Notes under the pieces: model-generated
Seen by the model: the letters and a program-made list of their open reading frames with translations, nothing else
What the model was told of the DNA's origin: nothing
The model's database searches: none
Origin: Polyporus tsugae
Taxonomy: Eukaryota > Basidiomycota > Agaricomycetes > Polyporales > Polyporaceae
Length of the DNA: 64,000 nt
Assembly: GCA_024305745.1 (NCBI GenBank)
Contig: JAHRBS010000004.1
Span: 1,674,001-1,738,000 of the forward strand
Direction: 5' to 3'
Translations under genes and position numbers: made by a program
In this document: positions 1 to 11,083 of the stretch, piece by piece
Layout of the letters: each line of letters opens with the position of its first letter
How positions within the stretch are numbered: the stretch's first letter is position 1

Positions 1-1241
1 ATAGCGGCGGGCGCAGTGCACCTGAGCCGGGCTCTTCATTCCTCCAAACCGTCGAAAGGTATGAATTTCGTCACGATTGCACATTCTGCTCGAGTCCAAC
101 CGACCTCCCCCGCACCCAGCCTCGACATCCCCATTCACGGAGCCGACCTCCCCCAACCCGACCTTGACCAAGTACGCTGAGGCCACCGAGAAGCTGCACA
201 CGTACGGCTCCTACCTCATCCAATGTCTCCCCAAATACGTGCAGCAGTTCTCTGTCCTCAAGGACGAGCTCACGCTCCACATCTCCCCCGCCGGCGTCGT
301 CCCCGTCCTCACCTTCCTCCGCGACCACTCCCAATGCCAGTACAAGGCGTGCATGGACATCAGCGGCGTCGATTTCCCGGAGCGTGATCAGCGCTTTGAG
401 GTCGTCTACAACCTTCTCAGCGTGAAGTACGGCAGCCGGATCCGGGTCAAGACCTACGCGAGCGAAGTGGACTCCATCCCCAGCGCGACGTCTGTTTTCA
501 GGGGAGCTGACTGGTGCGTTATTTCATCTCTTGTGCTCATCTCACGTAGCGCACGCCGCGTTGCGCTGCGAAACATACGCTTCTTTGCGACAATGGCGGA
601 CTGCTGACCGCCTCGTGCAGGTACGAGCGCGAGGTCTGGGACCTGTACGGCGTGGTCTTCAAGGACCACCCTGACCTGTGCGTCTTGTTCCTCACTATTG
701 CCGTACACGCGTTGTCTGACACTTGACCCGACATCCTCACTGCAGCCGCCGCATCCTCACCGATTACGGTATGTGAAACGGAAGCGGGAAACAGATTTTG
801 CAGCGCTTTGTTCTCATGCGGCCGCCATCTTTTCGCTACTTTACAGGCTTTGAAGGACACCCGCTCCGGAAGGACTTCCCGCTCACGGTACGGATCATCT
901 CTCAACCACATTCATTTGTCTCTACGTCCAAGTGGCTTCCTGAAAATGTCCATCAACTCACGCTTCATATGTCGATACAGGGTTATACTGAGGTACGCTA
1001 CGACGAGGAGCGCAAGCGGGTCGTCTACGAGCCTCTCCAGCTCACTCAAGCTTTCCGGTACGTGCAGCCGCCATCTTCCGAGTTAACCCGATCACAGGCT
1101 GAGCGTCCGTGATTGCACCCGCTCAGGAACTTCGACTCGCTTTCGCCCTGGGAGCAGATTGGCGAGGGCACGGCGCCCAAACGGCCGGACGAGCTCAAGC
1201 CGGTGCCCCCTCCCCCACCTCCGCCCGAGGAGAAGAAGTAG
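1..1241 (+). CDS. NDUFS3: NADH:ubiquinone oxidoreductase 30 kDa subunit (complex I), 5' end missing
   Basis: This is the nuclear-encoded 30 kDa (NuoC-type) subunit of mitochondrial complex I, part of the peripheral arm that passes electrons from NADH to ubiquinone. The window opens inside an exon (1-58) that encodes the end of a basic, Ser/Arg-rich presequence. Further exons are 120-513, 621-677, 746-768, 847-887, 981-1057 and 1127-1241, with stop TAG at 1239-1241. Family hallmarks seen are [17 protein letters not shown] (split at W), the [20 protein letters not shown] block and [10 protein letters not shown]. The tail is proline-rich and ends in EEKK. The true start codon lies left of position 1. 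The family identity is firm. The exon limits are inferred from GT-AG signals that join the conserved blocks in frame. Confidence 0.96.
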
Positions 1242-1461
1242 ATGTAGTACGCATACACGAGCGGTGCACTATAGTACATATACATACAGTGCCGTTCTTG
1301 ACGCGCCTTTCTCTGTACCTACGCTTAAGTCGCGTGCACCGCCAGCGAAACGAGATCAATAATTCCTGCGCAAGCCCCTCCGCCAGTTGGGTCCGCCCAT
1401 GGTATACAGAGTGATCATAAAGCCGTAAACGCAAACGCAATCGTGTCCGTCAGCACTGTTA

Positions 1462-2989
1462 TCAAGACGCCGCCTTCTCGGCGGCAGGTTCTTGTTCGAC
1501 AGCAGGCTGCTTCTCCTTCTTGCCGTCCCAGCCCATCCGCTGGCCGATGTACTCCTGGCCGACGACTTCGACCCCGATCCGGATGGCTTCCACGACAAGG
1601 TCTTCTACCCAATCGTACTCATCCCAGACGTCCAGCCACTTGGCGGGCACAGATTGAGTGACAGTCGAGTGGATAAGGTTATGGTGAGGGTCTGACAGAG
1701 AAATCAGGAAGTGAAGCGAAGATTGGGTGGTTGAACTCGAAGACGCCGGTGTTTCAGTCCCTGAGGAAATCTGCGGGAGCGCGTATGTCGTGGAGAAGGG
1801 CTGGACGCGGAGGTAGACGTAGGAATAGGTCGTGGGGTTCTGTGCGGCGGAAGCGGGGGGCTGCTCTGGTTTCACGTTGCGCTTAATTAGCTCCTCGAGG
1901 TTCGCCTGCACACGCATAGTACTTGAGCAAAAAACCAAATCACATGGACGTCAACGAGATACACATACCTGAGACAACTTGAGCGCTGCATCGTACCCGT
2001 CGACCGCATTCAGGTCCCTCTTGCCATCTACTGCGTCCTTCGGTCGCGCTTCGTCGCCCCGGTTCACAACAAGGTCGCCACCCTCTACTTGTTCCATAAT
2101 CTACAAACGGGCGCATGAATGACCGTAGTAGATGAGGCAATGGGATGACTTACGCGTGAGAGCGCACGATAGACGAGACTCTCGATCCCCTCGTAGCCCT
2201 GCATATCATGGCTCAGCCACACCTGGATGACTTCATGCTCCGAGATGGGAGGAGCGACGACGTTCAGTATGTCCGTCAGTGTTGAGAGTCCAACGCGCTT
2301 GAAGTCCTGGCCTGCGCAGAGTCAGCGTCAGTATCTCCGACTGGGTCTCACCCAGGTTCGAAGTGTCGACGGACGGTGGGACGGGACGCACCGAGTTTAT
2401 CGAGCTGCGCGTTCTTGGCGTACTCGAGCACGCCCTCGCCCCACTTGCGTGCCTGCTCGTTCTTCGGCAGGTTCTTGACCTGCTCGTCGACGACGGTCCT
2501 GGCCTGCTGCAGGGCGGTACTCGCAGTCGACCAGACGCTGCCCCACCCCCACCCCCCGCCCGACGACAATAGCGCTGAAGCCGGGGTCTGGGCCTCCTGG
2601 GCCTGGGGGGACGCATCCTGCCTGGAAGAGGGGCCGACGCTCACGCGGGAGCTCGAGGATTCTGTCCTGGACAGGGGGACGGAGCCGGGGAGGAGGGGCG
2701 TGGGTGTGCCCACCTTGACGCGTTCGGTGCTCTTGCGCACAGTGGGTGTGCCGGCGCGGGAGAGCGGGCGGTCGATGTGCACGCTCGGGCGGGGAGGCTC
2801 GGAGCTCTTCTGCGTGATCTCGTCGATGAACGCGAAGACCTCCGCCTCACCCTCGGTCGAGCCGGGTTGCGTAGTGCTGGGCTGTGCGGAGGAAGGGGGC
2901 GGGGGGCCGCCGGCTTCGGGGGGTGCGAGGTTGTCGAGGTCGTCGAGGAACTGGAGAGCCTCCTGCTGTTTGGACTTGGATTTCGACAT
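1462..2989 (-). CDS. MTC1: MTC1-like protein (DUF5427 family)
   Basis: This 443-residue protein resembles fungal maintenance-of-telomere-capping protein 1 (DUF5427), whose molecular role is poorly defined. Exons, in gene order, are 2989-2392, 2311-2154, 2100-1969 and 1905-1462, and the lengths sum to a whole number of codons. The N-terminus (MSKSKSKQQEALQFLDDLD) is followed by a long Pro/Ser/Thr-rich disordered stretch. Next come the GGGWGWGSVWSTASTALQQA segment typical of the family, a GQDFKRVGLSTLTDILN block, and a conserved C-terminus with WDEYDWVEDLVVEAI and GQEYIGQRMGW. The ATG at 2989 is chosen because it is immediately followed by the conserved FLDDLD motif. The gene is divergent from the chromodomain gene, with starts 308 bp apart. 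The family call is good; the yeast gene name is transferred by family only. Confidence 0.85.
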
Positions 2990-3296
2990 TTCTATGTAGC
3001 CAGGGGAGCAGGACGGAGGAGGCTGAGAGTTGGTCGAAGTGGTCGTGAACAAGGGATCTGCGATCTGGAATGCGATCTAGCAGAGGGACAGAGACGCGCA
3101 TAAAACGCGTCGTACTGGACGCGTGCCACCTCTCGGTCAGCGACTCCTTGTCCTTCATATTCATATATTTCTTTCTGCTTGCGCACGTCCACTCACTCAG
3201 CGCTCGGGCCATACCTGTCTACCTGCGCTCTCGACCGTCGATTCTGCAAAGCGCTTGGAACTCCGTGGTGTCGAGCCGGTAAATAGCATACTAGCC
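2990..3296. promoter_or_regulatory. shared divergent promoter region, MTC1-like / chromodomain gene
   Basis: These 307 bp separate two start codons facing outward, so they must hold both promoters and both 5' leaders. A T-rich stretch lies near 3160-3180 (ttcatatatttctttct). No clear TATA box was placed for either gene. Confidence 0.55.
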
Positions 3297-6200
3297 ATGG
3301 CCAAGAAGAAACAACCAGTGATAGTGGAGGACGACTCGGATGAGGAAGATACGCAGTTCGTAGTTGGTAATCGTTCTGCCCTCCATTGCTTCCCGAGCAG
3401 GTTCAAACCCGCTTCCTCCTATCAGAGGTCGTCAAAGCTGCAAAGATAGAGGACGGTGAATGGGTACGTGTTCTACACTGTTGTCCTCGGCGCCGGCATG
3501 CTAATGCACCAGCCTAGAAATACCTTGTCAAGGTACTAGGAACTTTTGTAGCTGGACTTCGTCCGTTGTCTCATCCTCCTTGCATTGCAGTGGGCGAATT
3601 ATTCCTCCTCCGAAGACACGTCAGTGACGTCCGCTATCCTCCCCTTTCGTTGTCTGACTTTGAGCAGGTGGGAGCCAGATGAAAACCTGGAGAAGTGCAA
3701 CCGTCTGCTCACGGATTTCTGGCGGGATGTGGGGGTCGATGATGACGACTACTATGAAGGTGATGTGGTCCACGCCAAACCTTCTTGGATCAGTTAGTGG
3801 CATTCATCACATTGTTTTGCACTCTTCTAACCGGGCGGCACAGAGAAAGAGAAGAAGATGTTCGCGAAACAGAGCAAGAAGAAGATAGAAGAGAGTAGCG
3901 CGGATGAGAGCGAGGACGAGCCGATGCCCTCTACCTCTCATGCCAAAGGCAGAGGCAAAGGCAAAGTGGCGGCTCCAATCATCAACAAGAAGGCTAAAGG
4001 AAAGGTACTAAAACTCATTCAATACTTCGTGACTGCAGCACGCGGTCTCACCGCATCCATAGGCTGTGGTTAAAAAATCAACAGCTCCTAAGAAGCGGAG
4101 CAAGCCGCCGAAAGTGAAACATGAACCCCGTTCGGTCCGTTCGTTGGATTACCGGGGGAGGTCTGCATATTGAGCTGTGTTCACAGGACGACTCAGATAA
4201 TGCTCCTCTGTCTTCGATGCGATCCAAAGGCAAGAAGCGCGGGAGAGCCCTAGTCACTTCGGTAAATTCCAGTGGTTCCCACCGAATGCACTCAACTATA
4301 TATACTCATTCAAGTCTAGTCCGATGAGGCAGACGAAGATGAAAGACCATTAGCTGAAGGGAAGAAACCTAAGGCGACCATCACCATCCCACCGGTACGA
4401 AGCTCCGAAAGACGCACATATAGTTGAAGCCTCATGCTTTTGTCCACCTGTAGCTCGCGTCCGCGAAGAGAAAACCAGCTGACCCGAATCTCAGCGACTC
4501 CGCTGGTTCTCTCTTCTCCGAGAAGAGCGTATCATCGCCGGAGGTGGCACTGAAGTCGCTCCCAACCCCTACCCCACCTACGATACCAATGAAGCGACCG
4601 TCCATCGACACATCTGCCCAGCGCACTGCCAAAAGGCAGATCATGGAGATGCCCATGCAGATTACTGGAACGGCTGGCAACGCGACGAAAGCCCGTCTGG
4701 CTCATCGAATGCCCCAACCCCCTCCATCCGCAGGCCCATCAGCCCCTCAGAAGCTTGATTTGTCTAAGTTGTCGTTCAAGAAGAACAGTGCTACCGCTGC
4801 GGGTCCATCTCCTGCCCACAGCCCGATCGTTCCGTCACCGATCGTCCCTCCATTGCCCAGGCGGTCCGCGTCAGCCTCGGATGGCCAGTCTCCGGCACCA
4901 GGAGGCCATGGTACGCCCACGGTCGAGTCGCACACTCCAGCAGGTATGGTTCCTGCAGAAGCAAGGTAAGTTACTCTTCCGCCTTCCGGGAGATATCACA
5001 GTGAGAGCTAGCAGTAGACGGCCGCCTTTGCCTCTTCCTCGGCGGACGTTATCAGGGCTGGCGCAGCCTCCAGGACTTATGCCAGTGCAAGATCTCATGG
5101 CGGAAGCCGACAGATTCTTAACCAACATCATGCCTGCTGCGTAAGTGGTCTAGGGGTTTCGTATGAGCAGGACACGGCTAACACTCATACAGGATGGCTT
5201 CGCCCATGCAGTACGTTTCAATCATGACCTCATCGTTCGTTAGCTCACAGTCCTCGCAGGGAGGACGTACCCGAGATGCCGCCCCCACCTGTCCCGGTTC
5301 GATCAACGCAAGCGAAGCCTTTGCTGCCACGGTGAGCGCAGCCAGCCCGCTCATCTTGCTAGCCGCTCATAGTTTTATAGCATCCAAAAGAAGTGGAAGT
5401 GGACAGGCGACCTCTTCATGGATGTCAGCCGTGACAGGGCAGAGCGCATGTGTGAAATCATTCTCTCTGAGCCCACAGAGCCTCTTCCCGGCGGCCTGCG
5501 ATTCAGCATATGTCTGACCGGCGAAAATATCCGTCTTTCCGCCTTCCATGACCTTTCCTCACTGCACTTATTTTTACTGGCTTCGGCACGCGTACAACAA
5601 TTTGCCAAGCTCGGTCCAGCAGGAGATAAGGATGCAGACGCGGTCAAGCAACTGGGCGCGTTCATGAAAGGGCGGTCCTTCGTACGTGATCATTTTTCCG
5701 AAATAGTCTACCGCTAAGTCGTCTTTGGTTAGTTCTGTTTCGCGCATCTTTACATGGACGATAGCTCCGTCGGGCTCCTGATTGTCTTCCCCACTGGCCA
5801 CGAAGTCTCCGAGAAGTTGCTCAAGATCCCGACGACGCTGGCTGGAGACACTCCCCTCCAGGTTGCTCTGGTGCCATGGGAACTGACGACAAAAGAATTC
5901 CGCGCAGCCACTTGGAAATCAAGATCTCCAACGCTAGAACTTACGCTTGACCCTGCATTCGCAGCCGCTCTCGAGGCCGCCGGGCGAAAGGTCACCACGC
6001 AACGACGCTTCTATCAGGCGCTGCACATCCTTGGCTTCCCGAAATCTCTATATGAATTCTTGTTCCAGACGCAGTCTCCCCGCCCGTATTGCATTTGGAA
6101 CGAGCCGGCTGACACGACGTTGACGGGGGGCGTCGGCTACGAGACATCACTGCTCAGGGAGATCCTGTCAGCTTGCACATTGGCGAGGGATATGGGGCAC

Positions 6201-7202
6201 AAGACCGATGTGCGCATCGTCTTCGTGCATGTGGGCGCACTGGGAACGCTTCATGCGCTGCCAGCACTGGCCTTGAGGCGAATGAAGCAGTCCGAACTCC
6301 GGTTTATGACATACGGCACGCACCCGAGCGTCCCTCGAGAGCGGTGGGGCATCCACGAGATCTATGTTCTAGGTCAGTACACGCTGTCGGTTGCGCCATA
6401 TCAGTTCCCGTGGCCGTTATTCATCGTAACACTTTTTGACGTTCTGCCATTTTTATTCGTAAATGCACAGGTGGCATCGTGACATTCACACCTTCTGCGA
6501 TCATCGAAGGGCACTGGAAGGCTTTCCGCTGCATCAAAGATATCGCGGAGCATCCGATATGGGACTGCTACATTCTGCCTTCCGTGGTGGCCATGGTTGC
6601 GAAGCTCACATGCCAGGGACAGCACCCTTTGCGTGTGTATGACGAGTAGGTCAACATTCATATTAATTCTTGTGTGCTCGCTCATTCATCACGGTACAGA
6701 GGAAATTTCGTCTACGAAGATCTTCTCAAGGCTATCGAACAAGGCACCATCGCGCTCCTGCATGCCCCAGTAGTCACACGCGACCGGGCCAAGGGTGACC
6801 CCTCGCTCTTGTGGACACGGTGGATGCTTCGCCTGCCGTCCATGAACGCAAGACAGATCCTCGAAGAGTGTCTCCGGATCGCTGCAGAGCAGTTCGCAAA
6901 CACGTCGGACGCTGACCTGCCGATGGCGATCGAGAAGGAGATCGCACGCGACATACTCCGGATGCAGACGCAGCCCGTCATCATGACCAAATACCGACGG
7001 TTCGTGGTGATCAAGGGCAAAGGCCAAAGCGAGACCTACTTCCGAGAGGACAAGTGCGGTGTGAGTGCTGTGTGCTTTTCAGATGTGTTTCGGTTGACGA
7101 ATGACCTTGAATTGTGTTGCGCAGATCGAGGTGACCACCCTTTCACAGCTCGACTTCAGAGACGATTTTTTCGCGACCTCGACCGACCCATCGAAGAAGT
7201 AG
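3297..7202 (+). CDS. chromodomain protein with long C-terminal region, possibly Chp1-like
   Basis: The N-terminal chromodomain (about residues 20-62) is built from exons 3297-3366, 3426-3463, 3518-3532 (15 nt), 3591-3619 and one starting at 3668. It has the methyl-lysine cage pattern of HP1/Chp1 proteins: an aromatic in QFVVE, the Trp of YLVKWANYS, and EDTWEPDENL. Lysine-rich segments and a Pro/Ser-rich linker follow (about 3.8-5.3 kb). A folded half begins at KKWKWTGDLFMDV near 5.39 kb, looks loosely like a SPOC domain, and runs through VGLLIVFPTG. The last part (VRIVFVHVGALGTLHALPAL, HPIWDCYILPSVVAMVAKL, to the stop at 7200-7202) could be a PIN-like or other alpha/beta fold. Fission-yeast Chp1 has chromo, SPOC and PIN domains, so a heterochromatin role is inferred. 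The chromodomain is firm; the C-terminal assignment is tentative. At least ten introns are present. Confidence 0.85.
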
Positions 7203-7498
7203 ACATAGTATTGCGGTATTGATGTACTGAGAGGTTCCTTAATGTTGTACTAAATTGCTCTGAACATGTCGTTAGTCCCTACTTAACCTGCTAGAGCGGC
7301 GCGGTGGTTCAAATCGGGACTGCCCTCAGCCATGTGATTGTGCTATGGGCGTCTAATTCCGGCCTCCTCAGAGCGGGCTCTCGTCGCTGGCAGCCGTAGT
7401 GTTTCAACCACAAATAACATCCTGACCATTTGCACGGCCCATCGACGACCTCCTTGACCCTCCTGGAGCCAACCTCTAACTATTCCTGTACCGGCGAG

Positions 7499-8253
7499 AT
7501 GTCTACACTAGAGGCTATCTTGTCAAATCCCGCCTACCATGACTACCTCGGTATCCTCAAGGGTGCTCGGAATGGCTTCGTATATGGCGTAAAAGTGCGC
7601 TTCCCCCACGCACTAATTATGGCCATCCTCTTCGGCCGCGGAGAGTCAGTATTCAATTGAATGCTACTGTATTGCCCTGGCTAACATATCCCAATCAACC
7701 TTGCAGTTGGTCAACCCGGCTCAGGACAATCTATCGCGCCACTCGACAACATGCGCTGAACCTCGCCAAGTTTGTCTCTGTGTACAAGACTTTGCTGCTT
7801 GTGCAGAAGAAGGTCAACGGTGGCAAGGAACGCAGTGCCGACACCTTTATTGCGGGCTTGATTGGGGGCTATTTTGTGTTTGGGGAGAGGAACGCAGTCA
7901 ACGAGCAGGTGCGGTTCGCTTATATGTCTATGCGAGTTGCCCTTCCTCATCCTCAACCAATCCCCTACGTCTTCATCCAGATCGTATTGTACGTCTGCTC
8001 TCGCGTCGTATCGTCCTTCCTCGCTCGCGCGAAATCGCCATACTCGAACGCGCCCACCGCACCCGGAAGACCACTCCCACCCGATTCGCGCCAATTCTCC
8101 ATCTTCGCCGCGATCTGCTGGGGTGCGGTTATGTGGCTGTTCAAGGAGCGCGGGGAGACGATCCAGCCCGGCATGTTCAACTCCATGACCTACCTGTACC
8201 GGGACTCGGAACATTGGAATAGCTTGAAAACGCTGCTCTGGCACAACAAGTGA
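7499..8253 (+). CDS. PXMP4: peroxisomal membrane protein 4 (PMP24), Tim17/22/23-related
   Basis: This 206-residue integral peroxisomal membrane protein belongs to the PXMP4/PMP24 branch of the Tim17/Tim22/Tim23/Pmp24 superfamily. Exons are 7499-7644 (donor GTCAGT), 7707-7908 and 7981-8253. It matches the family from end to end: LGILKGARNGFVYGVKVRFP near the N-terminus, ALNLAKFVSVYKTLL, IGGYFVFGERNAVNEQI, and the C-terminal GMFNSMTYLYRDSEHW. The length is close to that of animal PXMP4 (about 212 residues). The start codon at 7499 is the only ATG in frame ahead of the conserved block. The exact function of the family is not well established. The identification is confident. Confidence 0.94.
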
Positions 8254-10223
8254 TTCCTTCGCCTCCCCGGTCGGGCCGAGCACAAAGAACATTGGGCATA
8301 GCCTCATATAGATATACCCTCGTTGGCGTACCACAATATTAATACGGTTGCCTGCCGTAATATACTGTACGCTGAATTGTTACACAGTGAGAAAGCCAGA
8401 CAGTCGTCAATGTTGTTGACGCACGGGAACCCCCCCTGCAGTGCACGGGTTTCAATACTTTCGACGACGTTGGTTGCTTTTAATCTGTTGTGGGCAGCAA
8501 ATTCACCGGTACCGTTGTCTCGCCGCGCCCAGCCGCGCTCCGCTGACGTGTTTTAGGTTAGCAGCTAGCGGAAGGAGCAAGACTCCGTGCAGCTCGGTGG
8601 AGTGTACATGTCCTGGAAATCTCTGGGGCGTGGACCACCGCGATCCAACCGGGGGTCGCAGACAATAGACGTCTCACATTCACACATGCGTTGTCTAGTC
8701 ATTTCCGACATAGAGATGTAATTACCGGATCTCCGTGGACAAGTTACAGTGCTCGTATGGTAAGTACTCCGCATGCCCTGGAAGACCTTGGCTACACGGA
8801 CTAGCGGGATCCAGAATAAACGCTCTGCGGTGAGCCAATTTACCCATACAAAAACAAAACCATCCATGTACAGTCCTGTCGTCTTATGCCGTCCAACATG
8901 CTCAATTCTGGACGACTCCGGGCCATCTTTCCAACGGGCTGGCCAGCAATGGGCGCATCCACGAATTGCACATGTACAGAATTCCTCAACAGAACCATCT
9001 GGCGCCACCGCTGGGCATGCGGCATCACGCACACAATACTTAGGCAGGCATAACTCCTAAGTTAACACCCCAGTTGCTTGGCTGCTCTCCGAAACGTGCT
9101 GTGGATAGATGATTCGTCTCCCTGCATACCAGGGCTCCGAGTCTGGCCCCAATTCACCGCCGACCAGTGACCGCGCGCCGTACGCGTCATGAGGAGATAT
9201 AATTCCTATGTTTCGGCTCTCCTAGAACGGCGAGCTCTTGGCCTCATATCCCAATAGATCGACTATCGTCTATATCTGGTATGTTGTCGGCAACAGAGAC
9301 CGCAATCCCTTCGGCTCTTGCGCGCGAATGGAAGGGGATAAATCTCGGCCGGGCCAAGGAATGCGCCCACTGTGCCGCTCCGCGAGTAGGCGCGGATTGG
9401 GAGAGAAGGAATCAGCACATGTACACTGTACGCGGGCCGCCGCACTCCACCGGTGCCACGATGCTATATAACTTACGCATCGGTGCTACGCGTCGGCCGA
9501 TGCTTGTGCGCATGGGCAAATTGGACACGGAGAAGTCCTGTAGGGACGCAGCCGTCGGCAATGGACATACGACAAAGCGCGGATAGGCTCGAATCAGCTC
9601 GCGCAGCGGATACGCGGGGAAGCATGGCGCGGACGCACGGAGGCCGCTTCCGTCGGTCACCGACAGAAGCCTCTCGGTGTTGGGAGGTGTTCCCCATGCG
9701 AGATGCGGATTCCGACAACGTTCTTGCTATGGAACCTCGAACAGCCTCCGGAGCCGGGACCCCAGGTTCAACGATTGGCCTAATGGCCACTGTCGACCAT
9801 GTCAGCCCTAGAGGAGCTGGGCACAATTATCAAGCAAATCTATCATCGTCAGTGTATGGCGCCGAGCGCAATGGATGTCCATCGGACACTTGTATACCTG
9901 TGAAATGCGGGAGTACGTCGGCGAACCCACTCACCTCGCAGATGTATCACGTACTCAAGCAGAGTCTAGCAGTCGCAACATGGTGTTTCGAATCGTCAGG
10001 AGAGTAGACGTCCAGAGCACAATGTACAGCCACTTAACGTGAGAGGGGATATATGTACATTGAGAAGCAAGGGAGAAGATCGTCGTGTTAGGGGCGCAGA
10101 TGGCCCCGAAACAGAGCCCGAAGACGTAATAAGCCCAACCAGAAAGAAGACGAAGACGTGGTATCATAGAAGGAGGTAAGTACGCGGGAAGATGGGTCAG
10201 TTCTATATAGTCCTGAGGGAGCC
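8254..10223. other. intergenic region between convergent PXMP4 and Ras genes
   Basis: About 2 kb lies between the 3' ends of two convergent genes. Open frames here are short, overlap on both strands, and show no recognisable motif or splice-connected exon series. Nothing beyond 3' untranslated sequence is supported. Confidence 0.5.
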
Positions 10224-11083
10224 CTACATGATAATACACTTGCGCTTCTTCTCCTTCTCCGGTGACCGAGTAGGGCCCTGTACTCCCTGTTCCTGCTGCT
10301 TCGTCGATCGAAGTAGCCGGACGAGGTTCATGAAGAGGCGTTCCACGTTATGCGCCGTTTTTGCTGATGTTTCTAGGAACTCGCAGCCAAACGACCGCGC
10401 CAGCGCCGCACCCTCCTCCCGCGAGACCTCCCTCTCGTACTGTTTGTCGCACTTGTTCCCGACAAGCATGAAGACCGGCTTCTGTCGCTTGACCTTCAGC
10501 ATGGCCTGCCGGAAGACGTCGAGCCGATCAAATGTCGCCCGCGATGCGATCGAGTATACCAGGATAAAGCCCTGGCCTTCCCTGCAACAGAAGTCGGACC
10601 GGAGGACGCTGGACAGAGATATGCATTATCATACCTGACCCACTGGTCTCGAAGCGTCGCATATTCCTCTATTGTTCCGCATGATCAGAGCCGCCGGGGC
10701 CAAACGACAGAGTTCCAACGCACCTTGTCCTGCCGTATCGATCACTTCCACGAAACACATGCGGTTGTCGACTACGAGCTGCTTCCGATATGCATCTTCT
10801 ATCGTCGGATCGTAAGTCTAGAGCAAGTGAGTATAGGGTTCACATAGGGTACGCCACGACGGAATTCACCTCTGTTGGGTAGTGACAGCCGCAAGGGGGT
10901 ATGGGTGTTGAGAGCGTGCCAAGGGGCATAACGGGACGGCTTACCAACGAAACAATTGAGTGTGAACTGCAAGGACTATGAGCGGGCGTCCAGGGATAGA
11001 CAGACGATGGCATGTACCTGTACAGCCAATGCAGTCTTTCCTACACCTCCATCACCAAGAACGGCAACTCTCCAGCTATCCAT
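10224..11083 (-). CDS. Ras-like small GTPase with CAAX box
   Basis: This 191-residue Ras-family GTPase should act as a membrane-bound GTP/GDP switch. Exons, in gene order, are 11083-11018, 10966-10945, 10871-10870 (2 nt), 10817-10724, 10668-10635 and 10581-10224; the sum is 576 nt, an exact multiple of three. The P-loop GDGGVGKT lies in exon 1. The effector loop [14 protein letters not shown], switch [21 protein letters not shown] and ETSAKT are all present. The C-terminus is Lys-rich and ends in CIIM, a prenylation CAAX box. The 2-nt exon supplies part of the Glu codon just before TYDPTIED. Without it the effector loop would be out of frame. Ras versus Rsr1/Bud1 subfamily is not settled. Confidence 0.95.
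10870..10871 (-). other. predicted 2-nt micro-exon of the Ras-like gene
   Basis: On the minus strand the two bases AG are flanked by an acceptor (CCCAACAG) and a donor (GTGAATTC). The introns on either side are 73 nt (10944-10872) and 52 nt (10869-10818). Joining G, AG and ACT gives the conserved Glu-Thr before YDPTIED. Skipping it shifts the frame. Confidence 0.75.

Noticed and set aside
7295..7345. tRNA-like B-box (ggttcaaatcg)
   Set aside because: No matching A-box, anticodon arm or acceptor stem could be found around it.
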